Shown here one piece after another: positions 56,397 through 64,000 of a stretch of 64,000 nucleotides of DNA. The notes under the pieces are model-generated. The model had not been told where the DNA came from, did not search any database, and saw nothing but the letters and a program-made list of their open reading frames with translations. Both the position numbers and the translations under genes were made by a program. The stretch's first letter is position 1. The number at the start of each line of letters is the position of its first letter. This stretch comes from Mastigocoleus sp. MO_188.B34 (GTDB taxonomy: Bacteria; Cyanobacteriota; Cyanobacteriia; Cyanobacteriales; Nostocaceae): NCBI RefSeq assembly GCF_030065675.1, contig NZ_JASJDK010000011.1:1-64000 (forward strand), read 5' to 3'.

Positions 56397-56530
56397 CTAT
56401 AGCGGTTTTCATTTTAATCAAATACATTTTCTAATTTCCAAATGTAGAGACGTAAAATTATGACCTTACGGTCACGCTGTGCTAATACGTCTCTACGAGG
56501 TGTACTACACTCAACCGAAAACCGCTATAG
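56397..56530. repeat. Nested triple palindrome, MITE-like, 134 bp
   Basis: Outer ends CTATAGCGGTTTT (56397-56409) and AAAACCGCTATAG (56518-56530) are perfect 13-bp inverted repeats. Inside are GTAGAGACGT/ACGTCTCTAC (56444-56453 and 56487-56496) and a central TGACC-TTAC-GGTCA (56461-56474). The rest of the 452-bp gap (56329-56780) has no gene but holds a GGACGCGCTGCGCGAACGG palindrome near 56675. Confidence 0.75.
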
Positions 56531-56780
56531 TTCGTTTTTTAACGATGAGAATAAACTCGTTTCAATAGTAAATTACTAACCCAAGTTGCGACAGGAAAAA
56601 CTTTTAGATTCTCTTATATTTCCCTAAATCCGCCTTAAAAAGGGGGAATTTGAATTAATTTCCCTCAAGTTATTGGACGCGCTGCGCGAACGGAGGTTAG
56701 AGGGATCTAAATCCAACAGACTTGAACTAGCAACTTACCTTACTATCACGCTTAACAGTTAAAGATAGAGATTAGTTCTG

Positions 56781-58277
56781 ATGAAAGACAAGGTTTTGCA
56801 GGGACGTTATAAAATTCAGCGACAATTAAGAAAAAATGCTGGAAGACACGCACTACTGGCAAAAGATTTAGTAACAGAAGAATTAGTCATCATCAAACTG
56901 TTAATCTTTGGTAGTGACTTTAAATGGCAGGATTTGAAACTGTTGACCAGGGAAGCCCAAATTCTTCAAGAACTATCTCATCCTGCAATTCCTCGCTATC
57001 TTGACTATTTTGAACTCGATTTACCAGACTTAAAAGGTTTTGCTTTAGTACAAACCTATATCCCAGCACAGTCTTTAGTAGAACACCTAAGAGCAGGACG
57101 TACCTTCAGCGAAATAGAACTTAAGCAAATTGCTAAATCTTTATTAAAGGTACTTATTTATCTTCACGAACGCCTCCCTCCCGTTATTCACCGCGATCTT
57201 AAAGCCAGTAATATTTTGCTTGGCGATCCCCCTTCTTACTACCTAAAGCACAGGAATAGTTCAAATTCAAAATCTCGAAAGAAATTTGGAAGTCATTCCT
57301 TGACCCATCGCTCTTGGGAAAATGTTGGTCAAGTATACGTAGTAGATTTTGGATCGGTTAAAACTGCAATGGCGCAGCAAGATGGAACCATGACAGTGGT
57401 GGGAACTTATGGTTATATGCCGCCAGAACAGTTCGGTGGACGTGCTTTTCCCGCATCTGATCTGTATGGTTTGGGAGCAACATTAATTCATCTGGTAACA
57501 GGAAAACATCCTGCAGATTTGCTCCAGGATGACATGACAATTAAGTTCGAAGAATTAGTAAATCTTAGTCCTGCTTTTCTCGACTGGTTGAAGTGGTTAA
57601 CAGAACCAAGTTTAAAACTTCGCATGGGATCGGCGCGAAAAGCGCTGGAAGCCTTGGATATGTTGTCCCATCGTCACTTCCCCTTGGTTGTTTTTCAACC
57701 ACAGGATAGCAAAATTAAGTATCTCAACCAAAAAGATCTCCTAGAAGTTATTATTCCTCCCCCTGGTTTTAGTTTGAGGGTAGGATTTCTATGTTTTTTC
57801 GATTTGATTTGGCTTTCTTTACTAATTAATTGGAGCATTTCAGTTTGGGGAAAACCTTTGTTGGTATTGTTTCCTCTTTTTCACTGGGTATTTGCTATCT
57901 GGATTTTATTAGCAATTCTGTTTACCTTATTTGGCAAAATCCGTTTTTCTCTGACTCCAAAAAAGATTTCTCTGACTTACGAGTTATTTGGGTTAAAATA
58001 TCCTTCACCTTTTCCAGCACACAGTGATGATATTTGGAAAATAGAATTGCTCGATCGCCACATTGTTAAACCCCAGGGGGCTAGAGTAGAACCAATTCGA
58101 GTTAGCGTACCTAATAAATTAATTATTTGGGCGAGAAAACGGAAATATGTCTTGGGACAAAATACTTTGACTCAATGGTTACGAATCAGTCAAAGAAAAG
58201 TTCTCCATGCTTCAGAGTTGGATTGGTTAGCACAAGAGATCGGTGACTGGTTAGAGCTACCAATTAGTAGGGAATAG
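56781..58277 (+). CDS. Serine/threonine protein kinase with membrane helices
   Basis: A 498-residue Hanks-type kinase. The kinase domain (~1-295) has 'VIIKLL' (ATP lysine), 'VIHRDLKASNILL' (catalytic loop), 'VVDFGSVK' (metal-binding Asp) and 'VVGTYGYMPPEQFGG' (activation end). A ~35-residue basic Ser/Asn-rich insert separates the catalytic loop from DFG. The glycine-rich loop is poor ('LRKNAGRH'), which is usual in this cyanobacterial group. Two hydrophobic helices (~335-375) and a small cytoplasmic tail of ~125 residues follow. It probably signals from the membrane; substrates are unknown. Confidence 0.87.
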   Translation: MKDKVLQGRYKIQRQLRKNAGRHALLAKDLVTEELVIIKLLIFGSDFKWQDLKLLTREAQILQELSHPAIPRYLDYFELDLPDLKGFALVQTYIPAQSLVEHLRAGRTFSEIELKQIAKSLLKVLIYLHERLPPVIHRDLKASNILLGDPPSYYLKHRNSSNSKSRKKFGSHSLTHRSWENVGQVYVVDFGSVKTAMAQQDGTMTVVGTYGYMPPEQFGGRAFPASDLYGLGATLIHLVTGKHPADLLQDDMTIKFEELVNLSPAFLDWLKWLTEPSLKLRMGSARKALEALDMLSHRHFPLVVFQPQDSKIKYLNQKDLLEVIIPPPGFSLRVGFLCFFDLIWLSLLINWSISVWGKPLLVLFPLFHWVFAIWILLAILFTLFGKIRFSLTPKKISLTYELFGLKYPSPFPAHSDDIWKIELLDRHIVKPQGARVEPIRVSVPNKLIIWARKRKYVLGQNTLTQWLRISQRKVLHASELDWLAQEIGDWLELPISRE

Positions 58278-58317
58278 CTGTAAATTACAGTAGAAACAAT
58301 ACATTTATAAATCAATC

Positions 58318-58758
58318 TTATTCAAGATGCTGTATTGAAATTTGTATTAACTCCTCAAGTTTTTCCGCAACCTCCGTCCTATGACATCGACGCCAGTCTT
58401 TCTCCGCACACATCAGTAAAATATTTCCATTTACAGCAAGTTTTGCAACTTCTTGTAATGATTTTTGAGCCTTTTTTTTATCTGGAGGTTCCCATTTTGC
58501 ATTACCAGATGTGTTACCCAGGGCTGGTTTAGAAATATATTTAATATTCTTTGAAACACAAAGTTTTTCAACTTGATCGCCGTACCATTTTCGACTCCAA
58601 GCACGCGGACTAAATCTCACATCTACAACAAATGATACATTATATTTTTCAAGATAATCGACAAATTCTTTGTAATCTTTACGATTCCCATATCCAAAGG
58701 TCAGTATATACTTTGTTTTACAGTTATCTTTAATAATATTTGAAATTACCATTATCAA
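58318..58758 (-). CDS. DUF488 family protein
   Basis: A 146-residue protein of the DUF488 family. Motifs are 'YILTFGYGNRKDYKEFVDYL', 'VVDVRFSPRAWSRKWYG', 'KPALGN' and the C-terminal 'ILLMCAEKDWRRCHRTEVAE'. The C..E....CHR pattern near the end is conserved and suggests a thiol- or metal-based active site. The biochemical function of the family is not settled. Its start lies 9 bases after the stop of the upstream unknown gene, so the two form one transcript and are probably functionally linked. Confidence 0.82.
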   Translation of the reverse strand: MIMVISNIIKDNCKTKYILTFGYGNRKDYKEFVDYLEKYNVSFVVDVRFSPRAWSRKWYGDQVEKLCVSKNIKYISKPALGNTSGNAKWEPPDKKKAQKSLQEVAKLAVNGNILLMCAEKDWRRCHRTEVAEKLEELIQISIQHLE

Positions 58759-58767
58759 ATTCTTCCC

Positions 58768-59571
58768 TTACAAAAGACTCAGTTGCTCAGACTTGACTCT
58801 GGGTGGATAAAATAAGCCGATAATCATAAAACCTTTAGGGAATCTCTGTTGATTTCCCACTATAAAGTATAAATCCTTTGTTTTCAAAAAATCATCTTCT
58901 AATTTTTGTCTCATTTTTTCTAAAGCTTCTTTTTCTTTCTCTTGTTGAATAGATTTTTTAGAACTATTTCGGCATTTTCTATATAGTTCTTGTATTTCCC
59001 AATCAATAATAGAAAATTTATGATTAGTATCATTTTGAGAAACAAAACTATAATAGAACTTATAAGGTATTTTCTCTAATTTTACGGAAGGCTCAAATAA
59101 GTCAAGCTGGTTTTGAATAGATTGCTGCCTGAGACTCCATTCGCGTGCATCCTGTTTATGATAGTATTTATTGATACTTTTAGGTTTAATAATTCCTAAA
59201 GATTTACCTTGACTTTTAATATCTTCAATTGATGAGAATTTCAAATGTGAAGGTAAAATCAATTTTTTTCGCTCTTCCCAATTCTTTTCAGTACTAATTT
59301 TTCTAATAATTTGTATTGATTCATCATTAATCCGAAAACTTTCTTCTCTATAATCTTTGGGGTTTTTCTCTATTTTGGCACTAATTATAGACCACCTGGG
59401 ATAACGCTGCTCAGAATCTAGATAGCGATAACGTATAGGATAAATACGAATCCACTGTATTGGATTTTCAGAATCATCTAGTAATACTCCTGCTGTGCAT
59501 ACAGTTTCCCTATAAGTCATGCTGATTGATGGATAAGTCTTTGTTGCAATTAAAATTTTTCTTCTTTCCAT
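58768..59571 (-). CDS. Unknown protein coupled to DUF488 gene
   Basis: A 267-residue protein from the ATG at 59571 (a 25-codon upstream extension is AT-rich and unlikely). I do not recognise a family. It starts 'MERRKILIATKTYPSISMTY' then 'RETVCTAGVLLDDSENPIQW' and 'IRIYPIRYRYLD', a compact beta-rich part with several conserved-looking aromatic and basic residues. A charged, helical, coiled-coil-like middle (~155-230) and a short end 'GFMIIGLFYPP' follow. The N-terminal segment could bind nucleic acid. Translationally tight with the DUF488 gene, nine bases apart. No operon partner upstream. Confidence 0.6.
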   Translation of the reverse strand: MERRKILIATKTYPSISMTYRETVCTAGVLLDDSENPIQWIRIYPIRYRYLDSEQRYPRWSIISAKIEKNPKDYREESFRINDESIQIIRKISTEKNWEERKKLILPSHLKFSSIEDIKSQGKSLGIIKPKSINKYYHKQDAREWSLRQQSIQNQLDLFEPSVKLEKIPYKFYYSFVSQNDTNHKFSIIDWEIQELYRKCRNSSKKSIQQEKEKEALEKMRQKLEDDFLKTKDLYFIVGNQQRFPKGFMIIGLFYPPRVKSEQLSLL

Positions 59572-59655
59572 AAATTTCTTTTTTTCAATAAATATATTGT
59601 TGTTATATTTTTCAATATTGTACGTTAGGTACAAAATAAGTAGCAATTAGACTTT

Positions 59656-59698
59656 AAAAAAGCTGACACAGACCCTGTTTTAGAGTGTATATGTCAGC
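59656..59698 (-). terminator. Intrinsic terminator of the pathogen-related-like gene
   Basis: On the minus strand GCTGACA and TGTCAGC (59692-59698 and 59662-59668) form the stem, followed by six T residues (59656-59661 complement). The loop is long and may form extra pairs. It lies just past the stop of the gene at 59720. Confidence 0.65.
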
Positions 59699-59719
59699 CC
59701 ATTTGAACTAGAATTAAAA

Positions 59720-60532
59720 TCAACTAACCAAATTCTTAAACGGACAGCGACTAGTTTCTAATTTTCCACTGCGCTTTTTTTTTAACCAATTCCAAATTCG
59801 TTTGGGAAAACCAAAAAAGTTTAGTTTTTTCAGTAAACCGAACCACTTGTTGGGTTTTTGTTTCTCTTGCGTTACTTCTAATGGTTTTCCTCCTGATGTC
59901 AAACTATCCAAAAATTTAGTGTTGTCGTAATAGTGCTCCAAAGAAATAATTTTCAAATCATCAGTTACTCGAACAACACTCATTCCAATAATTTCTATTG
60001 TTTCTCCGGTAGGTAAATAATCTTTGTAGAAACCGGTGAAATTTCCCCAATGTCGCCACTTAAATGTAATATTTGGCGGTTCGGAGTATACTTCTAAAAC
60101 TTCCCATAAAAATCCATCAGGGAAAGCTGTATGAAAAAGATTTGTTGAACTTTCAAAATCTTCTTCAGAAGCTTTGTAATGAGTTGTATCGCCAATCAAT
60201 GCTTTGTAAGTACCTGACTCTATTAAATCTTGAACTGTATAACCTTTACTACCATTGGTACTCATATGAAACTCATCATTAACAACCGATATCCACTGTT
60301 TGGGATTGGTTTTAAAGTTGGCTTCAATATCAAAAGTTCGTACCAAATTTTGTACCAAATCTTCTAGAGAATACTGAGGATGATTTCGGGTACTTTCTTC
60401 TGCTAACCTGGCGTTAGAACGACTATAGTCAGGCTTTTCATCATAACGCCATTCAACATTATCGCTGTATTCAAGAACTGTGTCTCTATCTTGTACCCAT
60501 AAATGAAGGTCATTAGGTTCTCTAATAGTCAT
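59720..60532 (-). CDS. SnoaL-like homologue of plant pathogen-related protein
   Basis: A 270-residue protein. Residues ~15-215 follow the layout of the plant 'pathogen-related protein' (barley type) with an NTF2/SnoaL-like domain: 'VEWRYDEKPDYSRSN', 'SLEDLVQNLVRTFDIEANFK', 'FESSTNLFHTAFPDGFLWEV', 'EVYSEPPNITFKWRHWGNFT' and 'GFYKDYLPTGETIEIIGMSV'. SnoaL-type folds bind small hydrophobic ligands or act as cyclases; no function is known for this group. The C-terminal ~45 residues are basic. The call rests on remembered motif similarity and a full alignment would settle it. Confidence 0.65.
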   Translation of the reverse strand: MTIREPNDLHLWVQDRDTVLEYSDNVEWRYDEKPDYSRSNARLAEESTRNHPQYSLEDLVQNLVRTFDIEANFKTNPKQWISVVNDEFHMSTNGSKGYTVQDLIESGTYKALIGDTTHYKASEEDFESSTNLFHTAFPDGFLWEVLEVYSEPPNITFKWRHWGNFTGFYKDYLPTGETIEIIGMSVVRVTDDLKIISLEHYYDNTKFLDSLTSGGKPLEVTQEKQKPNKWFGLLKKLNFFGFPKRIWNWLKKKRSGKLETSRCPFKNLVS

Positions 60533-60757
60533 AAAAGCCTAGCAAAAACAGTGAGGGGTTAGATTTAGGATTTCGCAGCGATTCTTCCCTCAAATAGAAG
60601 CACTCAACTATACAGTTTTTCCCACAGCTTCAAAAAATAATTAGTTTGCAGTGTACAAACTATGTAATTTCATTTCTATAGAAATCATGACATTTTTAAT
60701 TATTTAATAGCAGCACAATTCAGGATATAAACTCATAGAGTTTTATCGTGCAAATCA

Positions 60758-62548
60758 TTATTTTTTCTTTTTCTTTTTCTTTTTAGATTTCCCTTCTGTA
60801 TCACTTACTTTCCCAAAGCCTTGAATGGATTTTTTCTCAGTAGCTAAAGCTTCTACAGCTAACTTGAATTCAGCAGGATGCAATACTTCTGGTTTTACCT
60901 GACTTTTCTCAGATTTTTTGGTAATTTCCTTAACTTTTTCTACCTTATCCAAGGAAACATCTGAAACAGAGGAACTAAAATCCGATGTTGGGAAATTTCT
61001 TTCCTTCCTATCCAATTTCTCTCCATCATTACTTTGTTCCTCAGAGGTTAACTCAAAAACTTCTCGAACATCTTTTGAGATAACTTCTTCAATCTCATTT
61101 AATTCTTCCGGAGCAATTTCATTCTCATCAGCTTCTACAGGTGATGAAAAATCTTCTTGCGAACCCACTATATTTGTATCGTCAGTTGCTTTTATTGTCG
61201 TTTCAATTTCTTCAATCTCTTCCGAAACAATTTCTTGAACTGAGGAATTAGAATCGGAAGCGATCGCCTGAATGTTAGTTACAATTGCTTGTTCTTCGCT
61301 GTTTTCCTTCTCATAAACTGACTCAGAACCTTCATTTACATTATCCGAGACGAGATTTTCCGGTACAACAGCTTCAAGGGAATTTAATTCTTCTGTAGTA
61401 ATTTCGTCGTTAGTGATTTCGAGCAATGATAACAAATCTTGCTGCGATCGCACCACCTCTTTATCCTCTGGAATACTTGCTTCTTCGGGCGTTTCGAGTT
61501 CTGGTGAAACAACTTCTTTCCCAGATACAAGCAAATCTTCCTTTACCTGTTCTTCCCGATCTTGTTTGTCCTCAGAACCAAGATTCTCGATTTTTTCAAT
61601 TTCTTCTACAGGAAATTCCTCTAAAATAACTGAGCGCAATTGTTCGGGGGTAATTTCCAAAAATAAATTGACTTCTTCAGTAGTAACTTCCACTACAGGT
61701 GATGAATAATCATCTGATCGCACCAAATCCGTTTCGGCGATCGTTGTTGTAGGTTCAACTTTCTCAAACTTATCTGGGATAACTTCCTCAACAGATAGAA
61801 CGGGATCTAACACAGGTTCAGAAATACTTACCTGATCCTCATCATCCAAACTAACATTTTCAAGTAATTTCAATTCATCGTCATTTACACTTAAAGCTTG
61901 CTTCACTTCATCCCAGGTTCCGGCGATATCTTCAGGAACTGTTTCTCCTACATTGCTCGCTGTCTCAAACGCAGATTTAATAACTAGTGCAGACTCTTTT
62001 GCTTGTAAATGAGTTAAAGAAGCAACAAGAAAACCATTAAGTTCTGCAGGATTTTGGTTGAATAATTTAAGTTGTTGAATTAATACTCCAATAGACTGCG
62101 ATCGCGCAGTGGGGTGATGGTTTGCAATTTCCTCTAAGCTATTGGTAGCAGTAATACGTGGGAACAAACCATAGGAAGGTTCTGCTAAATAACTTTGTAG
62201 ATAGGGAATCGCCATTGCGCCAATTTTACCAAAAACCTTCGGCATTTCTTCGCTGACTAAATCGCAATCTTCCCTTTGATGAAATAGTTTGACTAGAGGT
62301 TCAATGGCTTCTTCTGCACCTAATTGCGCCAAAGCATACCAAGCATGAACGGGAGCCCAGTTTTTAGAGTCTTCAGAATCTACACCGTATAATTCCCCAT
62401 CAACCGCCATTTGAATCAAATCTGGGATATGTTGCGAACCCAGACCTAGTTCTGCAATGTAATCACGCGACTGATTTCCATAATTGTAAGAATTACCGAA
62501 GGTCAGCAACTTATCCACAGGGTTTTGGTAACTGGTGCGACTCGTCAT
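60758..62548 (-). CDS. HEAT-like protein with acidic repetitive tail and polylysine end
   Basis: A 596-residue protein with two clear parts. Residues ~1-230 are helical repeats of the HEAT/PBS type ('YIAELGLGSQHIPDLIQMAV', 'WYALAQLGAEEAIEPLVKLF'). The remaining ~365 residues are very acidic and low-complexity, with loose repeats such as 'TTEEVNLFLEITPEQLRS', 'EITNDEITTEELNSLE' and 'EADENEIAPEELNEIE'. The C-terminus is eight lysines after 'GKSK', encoded by AAAAAG repeats. The family of the tail is not known; it should be disordered. A scaffold, chaperone or regulator function can be imagined but not shown. Confidence 0.7.
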   Translation of the reverse strand: MTSRTSYQNPVDKLLTFGNSYNYGNQSRDYIAELGLGSQHIPDLIQMAVDGELYGVDSEDSKNWAPVHAWYALAQLGAEEAIEPLVKLFHQREDCDLVSEEMPKVFGKIGAMAIPYLQSYLAEPSYGLFPRITATNSLEEIANHHPTARSQSIGVLIQQLKLFNQNPAELNGFLVASLTHLQAKESALVIKSAFETASNVGETVPEDIAGTWDEVKQALSVNDDELKLLENVSLDDEDQVSISEPVLDPVLSVEEVIPDKFEKVEPTTTIAETDLVRSDDYSSPVVEVTTEEVNLFLEITPEQLRSVILEEFPVEEIEKIENLGSEDKQDREEQVKEDLLVSGKEVVSPELETPEEASIPEDKEVVRSQQDLLSLLEITNDEITTEELNSLEAVVPENLVSDNVNEGSESVYEKENSEEQAIVTNIQAIASDSNSSVQEIVSEEIEEIETTIKATDDTNIVGSQEDFSSPVEADENEIAPEELNEIEEVISKDVREVFELTSEEQSNDGEKLDRKERNFPTSDFSSSVSDVSLDKVEKVKEITKKSEKSQVKPEVLHPAEFKLAVEALATEKKSIQGFGKVSDTEGKSKKKKKKKK

Positions 62549-63098
62549 CGAAAATCATCTGATTCAATACTCAAATACCAAAATATAGCAAAATTTGTGA
62601 AGTTGCACATTATTTAAATTTAAAATTATCTATTACAAGTAATTGTTTTCACTGTAATTTACTTTACATTTGCATTGCGACCTTGGTCTATAGTCCAGGC
62701 TCAGCAAGATATTCAGGGAAAATATTTCAGAAAAACTTTTAACATGTCAATAAAAAAATATTGATTTTTTGTTGTTTATTAAAGTTTTAAATATTTCGTC
62801 ACGTATACTTTATTGTTTTTTGTAACAAAGAATTATTGACGTTCGATATACGTATATATACCAACATATTGTTGAGATGGGATTTGAATTTAATGGACTG
62901 GCATTTCCTAATTATAACTATTTGATTTGCAAATAATAGAACTTACAGACAATTTTCAATGAAGGGTTTTCAGTAGTATTTTTAATCGCGATACAAACAC
63001 TAGTAATTACACAACAATATAACTCCGTAAAACATGCTAATGATAATGAAGAAGAAAGAAAATATTCTTTATCTTAGTAATATAAAATTCATATTTTG
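62549..63098. other. Divergent intergenic region, 550 bp
   Basis: AT-rich spacer between the HEAT-like and helicase genes. A perfect ATATACGTATAT palindrome near 62846 and no reading frame of interest were seen. Confidence 0.35.
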
Positions 63099-64000
63099 AT
63101 GCACAAACATCAACCTAATCCAGAACAACAAAAAATTATTAATCATATTAACGGAGCAATTTTAGTACTTGCTCCCGTTGGGACTGGAAAAACCTTTGTT
63201 CTTTCGGAAAGAGTTGCTCGAGCCATAAATAATGGAATTTCTATAGAAAAAATTCTCTGTCTAACATTTACAAATCGTGCAGCGAAAGAAATGAGTGAAA
63301 GATTATGGCGAATGTATCCAGAAGAATTTCGCCAAATCACAATTAAAACTTTCCACGGTTTGTGCGCTCAAATGTTGCGAATTGAAGCGAAAAATATTGG
63401 TTTACCTGCAGATTTTGTCATTTACGATGATAGTGATTGTAAGGAAATCATCAAAGAAGTGTTTGGATACCAAAAAAATCAAGATATTCAAAGAACTTTT
63501 TTTAATATTGCTAAGTATAAATCCCAAGCATGTGCCGAGGAATTATCCTTTCTTTACCCAACAGAGAATATCTATCAACCTCTAGGATTAAAGTTTGCTC
63601 GAAAAGCTATCCGCTATCAGTCTATTCTACAAGAACGTCATGCCATAGACTTTGCTGACTTGGTATTTTTTGTTAGAGCAATGCTTCATTTTAAACCAGA
63701 AATATCACAAAGGTGGCAAGAACGTTTTGATTTTGTACAAGTAGATGAAGTACAAGATACTCATATTTGTGAGTATGAAATTGTTCGTCATTTAGTCTTA
63801 CCTACTAAAAATCTAGCTACAATTGGCGATTTAGATCAAACAATTTATGAATGGCGAGGTTCCGAACCAGATTTAGTAATTCAACAATTTACTCAAGATT
63901 TCCAACCAACAAAATATAGTCTCACATTTAATTATCGAGCTACTCAAACATTATTAAATGCAGCATCATCCTTTGCAGACTCCTTTGAGCAAAGAAAAAC
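63099..64000 (+). CDS. UvrD/Rep-type superfamily 1 helicase, 5' part
   Basis: A helicase gene cut by the window edge after 300 codons. Conserved motifs in order are Walker A 'LAPVGTGKTFVL' (Lys31), Ia 'LTFTNRAAKEM', Ib 'KTFHGLCAQML', Walker B 'VQVDEVQDTH', III 'IGDLDQTIYEWRGSEPD' and IV 'TFNYRAT'. This is a 3'-5' DNA helicase of the UvrD/PcrA/Rep type, used in repair and replication restart. Usual family forms are APAGSGKT, VDEFQDTN and GDPDQSIY; the variants here are conservative. The ATG at 63099 lacks a ribosome site but begins directly before the expected first motif 'NPEQQKIIN'. Confidence 0.9.
   Translation, partial: MHKHQPNPEQQKIINHINGAILVLAPVGTGKTFVLSERVARAINNGISIEKILCLTFTNRAAKEMSERLWRMYPEEFRQITIKTFHGLCAQMLRIEAKNIGLPADFVIYDDSDCKEIIKEVFGYQKNQDIQRTFFNIAKYKSQACAEELSFLYPTENIYQPLGLKFARKAIRYQSILQERHAIDFADLVFFVRAMLHFKPEISQRWQERFDFVQVDEVQDTHICEYEIVRHLVLPTKNLATIGDLDQTIYEWRGSEPDLVIQQFTQDFQPTKYSLTFNYRATQTLLNAASSFADSFEQRK

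Noticed and set aside
1-64000. tRNA genes, rRNA genes and CRISPR arrays
   Set aside because: I looked for T-loop-like GTTCGA motifs, conserved rRNA stretches and regularly spaced repeats; the few GTTCGA hits lie inside genes and no array was seen.

Overview
The window looks like the chromosome of a filamentous, probably heterocyst-forming cyanobacterium. It is AT-rich. HIP1 octamers (GCGATCGC) recur inside many genes, and there are heptamer and other short tandem repeats between genes. Several families are typically cyanobacterial: a Mo-dependent nitrogenase C-terminal-domain protein, kinases with the 'NFSRLDE' dimerisation region, DUF4114 proteins and C-terminal CPBP proteases. No rRNA, tRNA or CRISPR array was seen.

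Layout. 1-10.3 kb is an accessory, eroded region. It holds an ERF-type annealing protein, an intact IS5-family element that landed inside a ~115-bp repeat (a second, uninterrupted copy lies nearby), three copies of a MITE-like palindromic family, a broken pdxH/WD40 chimera, a membrane acyltransferase, a C45-type hydrolase, small secreted proteins, a truncated isoprenylcysteine methyltransferase, a ketopantoate-reductase relative of unusual composition and a DUF4342 protein. 10.8-18.4 kb has a P-type cation ATPase and two histidine kinases. 18.9-26.3 kb, all on the minus strand, is a fermentation cluster transcribed pflB - pfkA - pflA - adhE: 6-phosphofructokinase, pyruvate formate-lyase with its radical-SAM activase, and bifunctional aldehyde/alcohol dehydrogenase. 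A DUF4114 gene remnant lies at its downstream end and an intact DUF4114 gene at its upstream end.

28.9-41.2 kb carries a PLP-dependent decarboxylase with an extra C-terminal domain, a GAF/PAS histidine kinase, an ADP-forming acyl-CoA synthetase fused to a GNAT domain (a possible acetate/ATP branch that complements the pfl-adhE route), a 540-residue protein with a possible permuted papain-like motif, a lipoprotein and an FMN-dependent lactate/glycolate oxidase with an in-frame tandem-repeat insertion. 41.3-54.5 kb has a PstS-like protein, a PspA/IM30 paralogue, a CPBP protease, the nitrogenase-associated small protein, a cupin gene broken by an in-frame TGA, a creatininase-family amidohydrolase, a TetR regulator, a GH57 enzyme and a Ca2+/H+ exchanger.

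54.6-64 kb has an AtzG-AtzE-like amidase pair, a membrane-anchored Ser/Thr kinase, a DUF488 gene coupled to an unknown gene, a homologue of the plant 'pathogen-related protein', a HEAT-like protein with a long acidic tail ending in eight lysines, and the start of a UvrD/Rep-type helicase cut by the right edge.

The most unusual structure is the MITE-like family at 1999-2122, 3837-4004 and 7122-7267. The terminal stems of the first copy differ from those of the other two by matched changes on both arms, and each copy carries a different inner hairpin. One copy appears to supply the start codon of a secreted-protein gene. All functions are read from sequence motifs and remembered family features; no database search was run.
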